Positions 8,757 through 18,020 of a stretch of DNA of 64,000 nucleotides are shown piece by piece. Position numbers and translations under genes: made by a program. The stretch covers positions 142,396 to 206,395 of the forward strand of contig JAGSHN010000005.1 in assembly GCA_029855935.1 (NCBI GenBank), in the 5' to 3' direction. The stretch comes from Candidatus Thorarchaeota archaeon (GTDB lineage Archaea > Asgardarchaeota > Thorarchaeia > Thorarchaeales > Thorarchaeaceae). Within the stretch, counting starts at the first letter, position 1. Every line of letters starts with the position of its first letter. The notes beneath the pieces were generated by a model. It was not told the origin of the DNA. It was given only the letters and a program-made list of their open reading frames with translations, and searched no databases.

Positions 8757-9096
8757 GACTTGGCAATATGTCCCGACCAAGTCGGTCAACCGACACGATG
8801 GCAAGACATGGGCGGCCAGTCCATCGAGACACCTGTTCCGCTATCACTCGAACAATCATCTGTTCTGCGTCAACACCGAAAAGCGGTGTGGAGAGCGGGC
8901 CCTCCATACCCGATGCTCCAGGAAATGCCAGTGCAATTGGGCCGATACGGAACCCCTCTGTGGAAGACAATAGCAGCACGATAGAGTCTGCGAGATGAAG
9001 CGCTCGCCCATATACCCTTCCAGCTTGCGTTTCAATCACAAAGTCAGACAGTTCGGTGGATGCCATAGGTTCTATGACCTCATTCCCAATAGTCAT
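8710..9096 (-). CDS. PAC4-like protein (candidate proteasome assembly chaperone)
   Basis: 128 residues with the segment order of eukaryotic PAC4/PSMG4: a first strand pair (VIETQAGRVYGRALHLADSI, compare the RL-DS in PAC4), a hydrophobic LLLSS strand, IALAF, then PLSTPLFG (PAC4 has PVSTSLLG), an amphipathic helix (VIAEQVSRWTGRP; PAC4 LAQRLARKTNK), a strand LAIVSVD and a final helix. PAC3/PAC4 help build the 20S alpha ring. The archaeal chaperones I know of are PbaA/PbaB (PAC1/2-like), so a PAC4-type protein would be of interest. Function is inferred from remembered sequence only. ATG 9066 is an alternative start. Divergent from xpd. Confidence 0.55.
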   Translation of the reverse strand: MTIGNEVIEPMASTELSDFVIETQAGRVYGRALHLADSIVLLLSSTEGFRIGPIALAFPGASGMEGPLSTPLFGVDAEQMIVRVIAEQVSRWTGRPCLAIVSVDRLGRDILPSLMQSLKDHLLSSDPR

Positions 9097-9172
9097 GCGT
9101 CAATCTCGACGCCCTACCAACTGTGAGACAATAGCATTATCAAGATGTTGCATGCCTATCCACGAGAGCCGA

Positions 9173-11101
9173 ATGACAGAGAACTACTCGTACAGGGACT
9201 TCTTTCCATATTCGTCAGCCCGAGAGGGGCAGATAGAGATGATGGAAACCATAGAGGAGTGCGTACGGACGGCTCGTCACGTGTGTGCAGAGGCGCCCAA
9301 TGGATTCGGCAAGACCTGTGTGACCCTCGCGGGTGTGCTTCCGTGGGTCAAGGAGAACGAGGGGAAGGTGCTCTATTGCGCAAGAACTCACAAGCAGCTC
9401 GACCGAGTGATGGAGGAGCTCGCAGAGATAGCAACCAAGACCGGCGCGTCGGGGGTTTCTTTCAGAGGACGCCAACATATGTGCATCAACGACTTTGTCA
9501 CAGAGAACGCGGGGACTGTGGCACCGCTCAGTGAGGTGTGCGGCCACCTGAAGGCTGAGAGAAGGTGTCCCTACTATGAAAATCTCAGGCCATATCGCGG
9601 GACTGGCGACTTGCTGGCCGACTTTGACAAATCGGTCCTGACAGCGACCGAGATAGTGCAGTTCGGTCGCGAGGAGGAACTTTGTCCCTACGAACTCGCA
9701 AAGCTCCTTGCCAAAGAGGTTGATGTCGTGGCCCTCTCCTATCTGTATGTCTTCGATCCACATATCCTAGAGCGTTTTGCTCCCGAGCTGGAGATTCCAC
9801 TGTCCAAGGTGGTGCTCGTGGAAGATGAGGCACACAATGTCCCGCACACTGCTCTTGATTCGGCCAGTGATGCGCTCACGCTCCGAACCATCCGACAGGC
9901 AATCAATGAGGGGGGCACTTACAATGACGATTCATCAAAGAGGTTCTGCCGTGGACTCGCGCGTGTCCTGCTCGATTTGTCATCTGACATGAGCGACAAT
10001 TCCGAGATGGTCATTCAACCAGATGATGTGATGGGACGGGTCAAGAGAGAAGCTGACCTGAGAGACTTGACCGAAGTCCTTGTCCACATGGTGGAGCTTG
10101 GACTGAGCATAAAGAGAGGGCTTGTCCGAGTCGGCAAGTATCCTGTGTCAGCCATTCATAGAGTGGCGGAGTTCACGATACGGTTCAGGCAGGTATCCAG
10201 CCGTGAAGACTTTGCCTTTCTTGTATCGTCAAGTATCACCCCCCGTGGGTCAAAACGTGTAGCCCTCGAGATTGTGGCTCTGGACCCCACCTCGGTCACA
10301 GCGCCAATCGTGAGAAGAGTTCATTCTGTGGTCGCGGTATCAGGAACCATGTCGCCACTCTGGGCCTACGCGGAGATGATGGGTCTCAACGCTGATACTA
10401 GGACGTTTGCGGTGAGGAATCCCTTCTCGAGGACGAGCCGGATTGCCCTTGTTGTCGACGGCTTGGATACGTCCTATGCAGAGAGAACCCGAGCACTGTT
10501 TGAGAGGATGGTCAATCATTGTGTTGCAGTGGCGCACTCCACACCCGGAAACACAGGAATCTTCACTACAAGCTACAAGGTGCTCCGAGAGCTATTGGCA
10601 GCAGGCCTAGGTAAGCGGCTGAAGAAGAAACTGTATGTTGAGAAACAGGGTGCCAAGAATACAGAGAATGATCGGCTCGTGGAACAGTTCAGGGAGAGCA
10701 GTACACAGGGAGGAGCTGTTCTGCTGGGGGTGCAGGGTGGACGTAACTCTGAGGGCGGCGATTTCCCGGGCGACACGATGAACAGTGTCGTTGTGGTTGG
10801 AGTGCCCTACGCGCGTCCGACACCAAGAATTGGGGCGCTGATAGAATACTATGATGCTCGTTTCAATGGTCGGGGCAGAGACTACGCATATGTTCTCCCA
10901 GCGATGACAAGGGCGATCCAAGCAGCAGGACGACCAGTGAGGAGACTAGAAGATAGGGGTGCCATAGTATTTTTGGACCAGAGATTTGCAACACCGTACC
11001 TGCGTCGCTTCCTGCCAGCGTGGCTCTCGGAGGTCCTTGAGGTCGTCCCAGACGATCCGTCGACCGTTGCGGAGCGGGTTCATTCATTCTTTGCCGGATG
11101 A
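9173..11101 (+). CDS. xpd: XPD/Rad3-family Fe-S DNA helicase
   Basis: ATP-dependent 5'-3' helicase of nucleotide excision repair. The 642-aa protein has Walker A APNGFGKT (41-48), Walker B DEAH (218-221) and four cysteines between them (C104, C123, C132, C171) that fit the XPD 4Fe-4S domain. Helicase domain 2 contains AVSGTMSP, LLGVQGGRNSEGGDFPGD and AIQAAGRPVRR (motif VI). The ATG at 9173 is preferred because the next 20 residues match the Q-motif region (FFPYSSAREGQIEMM), while upstream residues look non-homologous and would overlap the divergent gene. It converges on the RNase H-fold gene with an 18-bp overlap. Confidence 0.92.
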   Translation: MTENYSYRDFFPYSSAREGQIEMMETIEECVRTARHVCAEAPNGFGKTCVTLAGVLPWVKENEGKVLYCARTHKQLDRVMEELAEIATKTGASGVSFRGRQHMCINDFVTENAGTVAPLSEVCGHLKAERRCPYYENLRPYRGTGDLLADFDKSVLTATEIVQFGREEELCPYELAKLLAKEVDVVALSYLYVFDPHILERFAPELEIPLSKVVLVEDEAHNVPHTALDSASDALTLRTIRQAINEGGTYNDDSSKRFCRGLARVLLDLSSDMSDNSEMVIQPDDVMGRVKREADLRDLTEVLVHMVELGLSIKRGLVRVGKYPVSAIHRVAEFTIRFRQVSSREDFAFLVSSSITPRGSKRVALEIVALDPTSVTAPIVRRVHSVVAVSGTMSPLWAYAEMMGLNADTRTFAVRNPFSRTSRIALVVDGLDTSYAERTRALFERMVNHCVAVAHSTPGNTGIFTTSYKVLRELLAAGLGKRLKKKLYVEKQGAKNTENDRLVEQFRESSTQGGAVLLGVQGGRNSEGGDFPGDTMNSVVVVGVPYARPTPRIGALIEYYDARFNGRGRDYAYVLPAMTRAIQAAGRPVRRLEDRGAIVFLDQRFATPYLRRFLPAWLSEVLEVVPDDPSTVAERVHSFFAG

Positions 11102-11866
11102 TCTCCCGCGCGTAAGTACGAGCAGAGACGTTTCACCAGCAATCACCCGTTTCGCATCACGTGGCGAGAGACCATTGGACCCCGTCAGTTTCGTGAAGAG
11201 CTTCTGGAGTAGCCGTACATATACATCTCGCTCCTCAAGAATCATGTCAGCATCTGTAACAGGAACTCCGCCACGCAGCGCGATTAGGCGGGCCGAGGAA
11301 CAATCATCAGCACCATTCACTGTGGTATTCCGCTCATCGGTCAGCTCGACTGGCGACTCGTTGTCTATCATCTTGAGACTACGGAGATACAGCGCCCCGA
11401 AGAGTCTGGAGCCATTACCCACGCGAATGACAATGCTACAGTATGGAAATCGCTTCCTGATGGCAGAAGTCCAGAGGGCGGTCTTCCTTGCGGCATCACC
11501 TGGCGATAGAGCAAGTGAAGACAGGATGTGTGCACCATCAATCAGGAGAGCCAGGCCAAATCGCATACCGGGATCAATACCAATGGTTGCTGTGTTCGGC
11601 CGTTCGATTCCCCGTAAGAGGGTCAGAGCCGCAATCAATGCATCCTCGATACTGTCAGTTGACTCTATGCCGACCAGATGTGGAATCGTCCCCGAGGCGT
11701 CGTCTGTCAGTACAGACCGAGCGACCCCGCAGATGGGATCGTTTGGATTGCGGACAACAAAGTCCACTCTCAAGTCTTTGAGTCGTTGAATCACAAGAAA
11801 GCGTAGACGTGAGTCATTGATAGCGACAACTATGGTATCGTGCAGCCCCATATTATCGACAGTCAT
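11084..11866 (-). CDS. RNase H-fold protein, RuvC/YqgF-like
   Basis: About 260 residues from the ATG at 11866 (ATG 11851 is equally possible). The middle carries TIGIDPGMRFGLALLIDG, the glycine-rich first strand and acidic residue typical of RuvC/YqgF resolvase folds, followed by IVIRVGNGSR and PVELTDERNTT, a likely second acidic site, and a C-terminal D/E-rich helix (DADMILEERDVYVRLL). The exact family is not recognised; a nuclease or resolvase-like role is inferred from the fold and from placement between xpd and radB. It is divergent from radB with a 45-bp spacer. Confidence 0.7.
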   Translation of the reverse strand: MTVDNMGLHDTIVVAINDSRLRFLVIQRLKDLRVDFVVRNPNDPICGVARSVLTDDASGTIPHLVGIESTDSIEDALIAALTLLRGIERPNTATIGIDPGMRFGLALLIDGAHILSSLALSPGDAARKTALWTSAIRKRFPYCSIVIRVGNGSRLFGALYLRSLKMIDNESPVELTDERNTTVNGADDCSSARLIALRGGVPVTDADMILEERDVYVRLLQKLFTKLTGSNGLSPRDAKRVIAGETSLLVLTRGRSSGKE

Positions 11867-11911
11867 GGAGCAGTTATCCTTATCACTTCTGCGCAATAGG
11901 GCAGAATAGTG

Positions 11912-12619
11912 ATGACAGAGAGTAGTGTCCTCAGCTCGGGACTGGGCTGTATAGACAGACTTCTGGAGGGAGGTCTGAGGGGTGGACAACTGATTCATAT
12001 CTATGGAGAGGCTGCATCTGGAAAGAGCACACTTGCCTATGTCTTCATCAGGGCCGCGTACAGGATGGGCGGTGCGTCTGTCTTGCTGAACTGTGAAACC
12101 AGTTCGCCCGTCGAGCGGCTGGAGCAGGTCCTTGAACGACGAATAAGAGATGTACAGGACCACTTGCGTATCTTTGTGCCAAAGACCTTCGAGGAGCAGG
12201 CGGAGCTCATAGATGATCTCGACCTTTATCTGCCGGAAAATACTATGCTAGTAGTTGTTGACACACTGACCCGGCTGTATAGGGCTAGCCTAGAGGACAA
12301 GGAGAGCAATTATCGGATTCACAGAGAGCTGAACAGACAGATGGGAATATTGAAGGGCATTGCGACACAGCGTGGCCTTCCCGTGTTGGTGCTCAATCAG
12401 GTCAGAGCAGCTCTCAATGGTGATGAGAGCCGATTCGAGCCTGTTGCAAAGAGCATAATGGCATATTGGGCCGATGTCGTCATTCGAATGGAAGTTGGGA
12501 ACCTGCGAGGTGAGAGGATTGTGTCCCGTACGGACCGCAAAGGCAAGCGTTCCGTCTGCCGGTTGGTATTGACTCAAGACGGGCTCGTTACAGCAGGCTC
12601 ATCATATGAGAAAGAGTGA
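11912..12619 (+). CDS. radB: RadB recombinase paralogue
   Basis: Accessory RecA/RadA-family ATPase that assists RadA in homologous recombination. 235 residues, the RadB length, with no N-terminal helix-hairpin-helix domain. It starts SSGLGCIDRLLEGGLRGGQ, has Walker A GEAASGKST, Walker B LVVVDTLTRLY and VLVLNQVRA. A GTG at 11909 directly precedes the ATG. The end overlaps a longer possible start of the CDP-archaeol synthase gene. A SWIM-domain protein that could partner RecA-family paralogues lies 14 kb away. Confidence 0.92.
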   Translation: MTESSVLSSGLGCIDRLLEGGLRGGQLIHIYGEAASGKSTLAYVFIRAAYRMGGASVLLNCETSSPVERLEQVLERRIRDVQDHLRIFVPKTFEEQAELIDDLDLYLPENTMLVVVDTLTRLYRASLEDKESNYRIHRELNRQMGILKGIATQRGLPVLVLNQVRAALNGDESRFEPVAKSIMAYWADVVIRMEVGNLRGERIVSRTDRKGKRSVCRLVLTQDGLVTAGSSYEKE

Positions 12620-12653
12620 TATAACCAACAAAGAAGCACGACAAGAATGTCAG

Positions 12654-13214
12654 ATGTACGAAGAGATTGCCGTCGTCGAGATCGCATTGTGGTTGGGACT
12701 CCCAGCATGGATTGCCAATGCAGTTCCAGTAATCTTAGGGGGAGGACGACCAATCGATGGCGGACGTCGCTTTAGGGATGGACGAAGAATACTCGGTGAT
12801 GGCAAGACCATCAGGGGATTCGTTTCTGGTGTCGTACTGGGAACTGCCACTGGCATTGTTCAGGGCATAGTAGCCCCTTGGATACCCGCGCTCTTGGATA
12901 GGTTTATTGTGGTGACCAATGACATGATTGAGGTCATCTACATCAGGCCCGATACGGCATTCTTGCTGTCTTTTGGGGCCTTGGTCGGGGACCTAGTGGG
13001 CTCGTTCATCAAACGGCGTGTAGGGCTCAGAAGCGGTGGACCAGCGCCAGTATTGGATCAGCTCGGATTTATTGTCATGGCATTGATAATGGCGGCACCT
13101 GTAATTCAGCCAGCGTATCAGTACGTGAGCGTGCTGGTTATTCTGACGCTCATTGTTCACTATCTTAGCAACGTGGGAGGATATCTGCTGGGCTACAAGA
13201 GGCACCCCTGGTAG
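12654..13214 (+). CDS. carS: CDP-archaeol synthase (CarS)
   Basis: Membrane enzyme that activates the unsaturated archaeol phosphate core with CTP before polar head-group attachment. About 186 residues with a hydrophobic first helix (ALWLGLPAWIANAVPVIL), the family motif GDGKTIRGF in a polar loop, GALVGDLVGSFIKRR, and VLDQLGF, then two C-terminal helices. These match the CarS/DUF46 family. The ATG at 12654 places the first helix as in other CarS proteins; an ATG at 12606 overlapping radB would add 16 polar residues. Works downstream of the G1P dehydrogenase encoded at 37.7 kb. Confidence 0.9.
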   Translation: MYEEIAVVEIALWLGLPAWIANAVPVILGGGRPIDGGRRFRDGRRILGDGKTIRGFVSGVVLGTATGIVQGIVAPWIPALLDRFIVVTNDMIEVIYIRPDTAFLLSFGALVGDLVGSFIKRRVGLRSGGPAPVLDQLGFIVMALIMAAPVIQPAYQYVSVLVILTLIVHYLSNVGGYLLGYKRHPW

Positions 13215-13312
13215 TTAGAGGGCGAAACGCCGTGGCAACAGAGTCGGATGCCGAGGATGTGCCACAGCACTGTTGCGCCTGATCCTATTGAGGGGACCCA
13301 CATCAGTGTAAA

Positions 13313-13327
13313 CGTTATATTAAAAAG
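13313..13327 (+). promoter_or_regulatory. TATA promoter of the CBS-domain gene
   Basis: CGTTATATTAAAAAG is the most AT-rich point in the 203-bp spacer 13215-13417 and lies about 90 bp before the ATG. The rest of the spacer shows nothing I can identify. Confidence 0.5.
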
Positions 13328-13417
13328 TACGTACGCGGGGCTATCCTCAAGTGCTCGGAGAGGTGATTCTCCGCACGCACAGTACAACCAATTCTTGATA
13401 CCGGAGTCGTTTGAACA

Positions 13418-14269
13418 ATGAAGGTAGCAGACTTTATGCAGACGGACGTCGTTCATGTGCATGTCCCCGGGACTCGAGAGGACGTTCTGCAGCTGATGGC
13501 CGAGAAGCAGATTAACGGTCTTCCTGTGGTCAAGAAGGGGACGAAGAAACTCGTCGGGATTATCACCAGAACTGACCTCTTGCGGAAGGCCGACGAAGAT
13601 CAGCTTGCTATGTTGATGGTACGTGACCCGCTGACAGTGACCCCGAGAACGACACTGAAGAAGGCTGCAGAACTCATGCTAAAGAGAGGCTATCGACGAC
13701 TGCCGGTAGTTGAGGGAGAAGAACTGGTCGGGCTCATTTCGATACCGGACATTCTTGGTGCAATACTGGAGAATAATGAGGTGGCGCAGAATACTCCAAT
13801 CCGGGAATTTGTCCGTAGGAGTATACTCAGTGTGTGGGAGAAGACCCCATTGCCTCTCGCATACATGATAATGGACATGGCCGGTCAGAACGCTCTTGTT
13901 GTGTTGAATGATCAGGGAGGGGTGACAGGCCTCATCACAGTGAGCGACTTCATCCGTATGTCGGAGGAAACCGTCGAGAACAACGTTTCCGCCACTTTCA
14001 GCGGAACTGAGAATACAGTCGAGTGGGGCTGGACATCCAAGGAGTTTCTCATAGTGACGAAGAAGCTGCTGAGGCTGCCAGACGTGCCAGTGGAGAAGAT
14101 TGTCACAAGGGACATAATCAGCGTCACGGAAGTGACGACTGTGGCTGAATGTATCCGGACAATGCGGAAGAATGATATAGATCAGGCCCCGGTATTGTCA
14201 GCCTCAGGCAATCTGATTGGGATGATTGAGGACCGTGACCTGCTCAGCTTCGCAATCGAACAGATTTAG
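13418..14269 (+). CDS. Four-CBS-domain protein
   Basis: 283 residues made entirely of CBS motifs: about 1-57 (VADFMQTDVVHV, NGLPVVKKG, LVGIITRTDLL), 65-120 (MVRDPLTVTPRTTL, RRLPVVEGEELVGLIS), 126-190 (QNALVVLNDQGGVTGLITVSDFI) and 222-283 (IVTRDIISVTEVTTV, QAPVLSASGNLIGMIEDRDLL). Paired CBS motifs usually bind adenine nucleotides and regulate a partner. No effector domain is fused and the neighbours give no clear partner. The stop overlaps the convergent polD large-subunit stop by 4 bp. Confidence 0.9.
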   Translation: MKVADFMQTDVVHVHVPGTREDVLQLMAEKQINGLPVVKKGTKKLVGIITRTDLLRKADEDQLAMLMVRDPLTVTPRTTLKKAAELMLKRGYRRLPVVEGEELVGLISIPDILGAILENNEVAQNTPIREFVRRSILSVWEKTPLPLAYMIMDMAGQNALVVLNDQGGVTGLITVSDFIRMSEETVENNVSATFSGTENTVEWGWTSKEFLIVTKKLLRLPDVPVEKIVTRDIISVTEVTTVAECIRTMRKNDIDQAPVLSASGNLIGMIEDRDLLSFAIEQI

Positions 14270-17200
14270 AAGAAGTCCGTCAGAGCCGTCTGTTTCGACA
14301 CGAAGAGAGAGTCTAGGGAGGCCTCCATCAGACGTACGCGTTCGCGGAGGTAGTTGCTGAGGTCGTATTCGTCCAACATTCTCTTTGCAATGTCAAGATA
14401 CTTGGATATGTTGCGTTCGCGGACCGTAAGGGATAGGCTTGCTCCACAGACGCATTTTCCTGAGAGAGGAACTCTTCGGTAGACTCTGTGGCATCTCAGG
14501 CACTGTATCTTCTGAGTGGAGTAAGCACGGAGATTGCCTCGAATGTCGCGGATGAAGTGGTGGGAGAGAACGCGCTCGGCCACATCCCTTGCGTCCACCG
14601 CAGCAATGAGCTTTGCAATCTTCAACTGGGCCTCGAGCTTCTCGGCCATAGTACCGAGAACCTTGTACCTCGTGGTTTCTGGACCGGAATTGATGTTCGA
14701 GGTGCCGTGTGTGAACGCGAAACCCTCATACTGCGCAGCAGTCCCAAGACGCCTAGCCAGTATGTCTACAAGACGTTCCACGTCCTTTGGGCTACCACCG
14801 CGTGCGGCCATGTCATAAAACTCGGCGGGATACCGACCGCACACCTCCATGTTGTGACTCTCGTCATCCACCTCCGCAGGATTCAATATCACAGAGAGAA
14901 CGAGAGGCGCATCCATAAAACCTCCGCGTCCCGCAGGGAGAAAGTGCTTCGAGAAATTGAGGAGCGCATCGAGTACCAGAATTACCGCATCCTCGTCACC
15001 ATCGCAGTTTCGACGCTTGGCCGCGTGCCAGTATGGATGCGCATAGCATACACTGGCACTGGTAAAGCCGATTACCCGCCCTATGATTCCAGCCGATGTA
15101 TGTGGAGCAAGACCAATTACAAGATGCCCCACAACATCGTCGCGTTTCTTGAACTTGTAGTACCGTGACATATTGTAGATCTTCTCTAGACAGTCGTCGA
15201 CAAACTTGCCCACTCGTACAAGGTAATCTGCACAGTTCTCAGGAACAACAATGTCCTGCACTTTCAGTTCTAGAACTTGATCCTCCGATGTTAGTGGCAT
15301 GCCTTGGTAGTCCGTATGATATCCGAGACCGCGCAAACGTTCAACGGATACACCAATCTCTCGTGGCGTAAAATGAGTGAGTGGAGCATCTGTCGCGTCA
15401 AAGCGCGCAGTACCGTCTCGGTAGGAGTAGACTCCGTGCTTCGCTCTCAGAATTCCCTTACCGATATACTCGGGAATCTTGAAACTGCTGGTCAGTCCAA
15501 GAACACCACGAACACCATACGTCTGTGTTTCGCCAATCTCGGACTTGACACGTTCGAGTAGTTCTCGCATGTCTATACTGTACGTTCTGGTCGCCTTGAC
15601 GAGGTTGACATCGTGACCCAATGGGCACATTCCGGTCTTCGGATCCACAGGGCGACCACAGTCCTCATACGAACAGTAACGTATGATGTCGGTATGCGAG
15701 CCACACTCGGGACATCGCGACTCGAAGGTGTTGTGATGGCAGGTGGGACATAAGCGATTGACCATCTCAACAGTTATCCCACGTGAGGCAGTGTCCAAAG
15801 AGTGACCGGATCCATCCTCAGTGAGTACAGCTGAGGAGGAGTTTACACTCATTCCCTCGGCCACACGCTCCAGAGAGCGCTCACTCCCCATCTCTCTGCC
15901 AACTGGAAAGAGTACTTGGACAGGGGGATGCATGCGACGTTCTTCGGCTTTCTCCGGACGACCCATACGGGCACCTATTGAAACACCAAGCTTGTCACGA
16001 AGTGGAACCTCGGACACAGAGTTTAGGAGAGCAACCGCAGAGTCGCCAGAAGGGGTCGCCTCCGGCGAGCCTAGCTGAGCAAGGATTGTCACGGGGCTGT
16101 CTGCAAGAGTCAGATGCGCATGTGTTGGGATGTGTGGAATGCCCGCACGTTCTAATAGGGACTTGAAGTACTGATCGGATGGGATGACAATATGCTTAGC
16201 ATCCTTGACCTCTAGTATCTCCATATTGGATAGTATCCAGTTTCTCAGCTCCATGACCTCTTCAGCGGAGAGGGCTTGCCAGCGATAGAGGTAGGAGGGG
16301 TGTAGTGGCACTCCGAAGACCTTTGAGAGAGCAACGGCCTGCTCGGGGGTAGGAGTGTGCGATAGAGGCAACTTGATGAACTGATCAAGAAGTTGTGCGG
16401 TCACTCCACACTTCGTCAATCGTCCTGCCAGTTCACGCTCAGGAACCGAACTCACAGCCCTCTCAAGATCGTGTGACCACCACTCCTCACAATACCCAAT
16501 GGGCACTAGCGGATGATTGTTCTCTATGAACTCTCCAACCGCCACTAGAATGTCACCAAGATAGAGAATCTTGGCAACACGGTCACGCACCTCAAGTGCT
16601 CTCTTGACAGTGGATATCTGTTCGACACTGCCATCATCCAGTAGCACTATCGGCCCTTCAATGGAGTCCACGGGCGCAGCAATAGAGCCCTTGCCAGGGC
16701 GTTCAGTGCGAATGTGCGTTCCCGGCGCCAAGAACTCGTCAACAAGATACATCGTGGCGGGGTGGATTCCGACACCAGCGAGGCCAGTGTTTCTGGATCG
16801 GCCATAGCGGAGCCTAAAACCCCCTGTGCGGGAGGGGTGCGAGAATACGGGTCGTCCACCTATGACATCCTCAAGATACTCGGTCTTGGGCGCAATTGCC
16901 TTAGCGATATCATCACCAGTCTCTGCCTGCTTTGCCTTTGATGTTTTCTTCACAAGGTCCTCAAGCCATTCCCAACCCGGAATGTTGATTCTGCTCACTA
17001 TGCGGGCGAGCTTCGCAGCTCGGCCGACCACTCCATCATTCAGAACAAGGACCATCCCGCTCCGTACACGGTTGGTCTCTATCCGGGGCAGGTCGCGGGT
17101 CCCTGATACCTCAAAATCCTCGGTCGGTTCGCCAGTGAGCATTATGGGAAGATGGGATGCAGCGTAGCGAATCAGCTCTGGTTGTACAGAGTATTGTAGA

Positions 17201-17802
17201 TGGACGGCACGTGCGTACAGCTCGACCTCCTCTAGGGCACGCTCGACCTCCTCGGGTGTCGACTTTAGCGCAGGGAGACCTAGAACCTGCCGGACGTAAT
17301 CTGTGACCAAAACAGTCATTGCGGCCTCGGTGCCACCTGCAGCGCGAATGGGACCTGCAAGATAGAGCGCTAGGTATCGCTCGTCACCGGACCCGCGGAT
17401 GCGTACCTTTGCTATGCCCTCAAGAGGGGCTGCTGTGATGCTCTCCGTCAGAATTGAGAGAGCGACACGGACAGCCTTGTCGGCGGCCTTCTCAGGATCG
17501 GCGATATCGCCCAGCGTCCCCTGCGCAATCTCCTTGGCAATCTGGAACGCCACCTCTTCACGTGACATCTTGCTCTGGAGCTCGCGAATACGTGCGGCAA
17601 CACCTTGTGGCCCCTCCAGCGTTGCCTCTACACGGGCGGCCACATCGTGAGCATGCGGAATCTCCACGCGTCGTACAGGATCAACCCCCACAGCGCGTGC
17701 TCTCTCCGCAATGTGGTATATCCGCTGCACCTCCTCACTTAGCTTCTGAAAGTAGAGCGCATACGCTGGACTATGCTCCGGAAGAGTGTGTTCTACCGCC
17801 AT
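14266..17802 (-). CDS. polC: DNA polymerase D large subunit DP2
   Basis: Catalytic subunit of the archaeal replicative polymerase PolD. 1178 residues, intein-free. The double-psi beta-barrel active site motif NCDGDED is at 932-938 with the catalytic aspartates. Zinc-binding clusters include CPTCHHN...CPECG...CSYEDCG and, near the C-terminus, CLRCHRVY...CVCG. Other conserved segments are RAAGGTEAAMTVLV and TNRVRSGMVLVLNDGV. DP2 needs DP1 (not in the window). Presence of PolD excludes Crenarchaeota and fits Euryarchaeota, Thaumarchaeota or Asgard. It diverges from the RPA-like gene over a 218-bp spacer. Confidence 0.96.
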   Translation of the reverse strand: MAVEHTLPEHSPAYALYFQKLSEEVQRIYHIAERARAVGVDPVRRVEIPHAHDVAARVEATLEGPQGVAARIRELQSKMSREEVAFQIAKEIAQGTLGDIADPEKAADKAVRVALSILTESITAAPLEGIAKVRIRGSGDERYLALYLAGPIRAAGGTEAAMTVLVTDYVRQVLGLPALKSTPEEVERALEEVELYARAVHLQYSVQPELIRYAASHLPIMLTGEPTEDFEVSGTRDLPRIETNRVRSGMVLVLNDGVVGRAAKLARIVSRINIPGWEWLEDLVKKTSKAKQAETGDDIAKAIAPKTEYLEDVIGGRPVFSHPSRTGGFRLRYGRSRNTGLAGVGIHPATMYLVDEFLAPGTHIRTERPGKGSIAAPVDSIEGPIVLLDDGSVEQISTVKRALEVRDRVAKILYLGDILVAVGEFIENNHPLVPIGYCEEWWSHDLERAVSSVPERELAGRLTKCGVTAQLLDQFIKLPLSHTPTPEQAVALSKVFGVPLHPSYLYRWQALSAEEVMELRNWILSNMEILEVKDAKHIVIPSDQYFKSLLERAGIPHIPTHAHLTLADSPVTILAQLGSPEATPSGDSAVALLNSVSEVPLRDKLGVSIGARMGRPEKAEERRMHPPVQVLFPVGREMGSERSLERVAEGMSVNSSSAVLTEDGSGHSLDTASRGITVEMVNRLCPTCHHNTFESRCPECGSHTDIIRYCSYEDCGRPVDPKTGMCPLGHDVNLVKATRTYSIDMRELLERVKSEIGETQTYGVRGVLGLTSSFKIPEYIGKGILRAKHGVYSYRDGTARFDATDAPLTHFTPREIGVSVERLRGLGYHTDYQGMPLTSEDQVLELKVQDIVVPENCADYLVRVGKFVDDCLEKIYNMSRYYKFKKRDDVVGHLVIGLAPHTSAGIIGRVIGFTSASVCYAHPYWHAAKRRNCDGDEDAVILVLDALLNFSKHFLPAGRGGFMDAPLVLSVILNPAEVDDESHNMEVCGRYPAEFYDMAARGGSPKDVERLVDILARRLGTAAQYEGFAFTHGTSNINSGPETTRYKVLGTMAEKLEAQLKIAKLIAAVDARDVAERVLSHHFIRDIRGNLRAYSTQKIQCLRCHRVYRRVPLSGKCVCGASLSLTVRERNISKYLDIAKRMLDEYDLSNYLRERVRLMEASLDSLFVSKQTALTDFF

Positions 17803-18020
17803 CTCCGTCCAATAGAAGATGCCTTTGCCCGCTTTTGAGTGTTGAGATACAAGGCGGCAGAAGAGAGTGCCTCAGCGACCTTCATGCGCATAGTCAATGG
17901 TCGCATAATGCGTGAGGAAGATTGCGTCAGGCCAACATAGCTCTGAACCACCGAGCAGTGACACTTTAAGGGTCATTGTACAACAGAGAGGCAGAGTCGA
18001 ATTGAGAGGATGAACTGTAG
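17803..18020. other. Divergent spacer DP2 / RPA
   Basis: Holds promoters for both genes by position; ACACTTTAAGGG near 17961-17972 is a TATA candidate for the RPA gene. I see no RNA gene or small coding frame. GAGAGGAT at 18004-18011 is a likely ribosome-binding site for the TTG start of the next gene. Confidence 0.4.

Noticed and set aside
14488-15168. 226-residue plus-strand frame inside polD DP2
   Set aside because: Antisense shadow of a well-conserved polymerase; no motifs.
14266-17802. Intein at the NCDGDED active site of DP2
   Set aside because: The active site is continuous, as are RpoA1, RpoB, aIF5B and EF-1alpha; no intein was found in the window.
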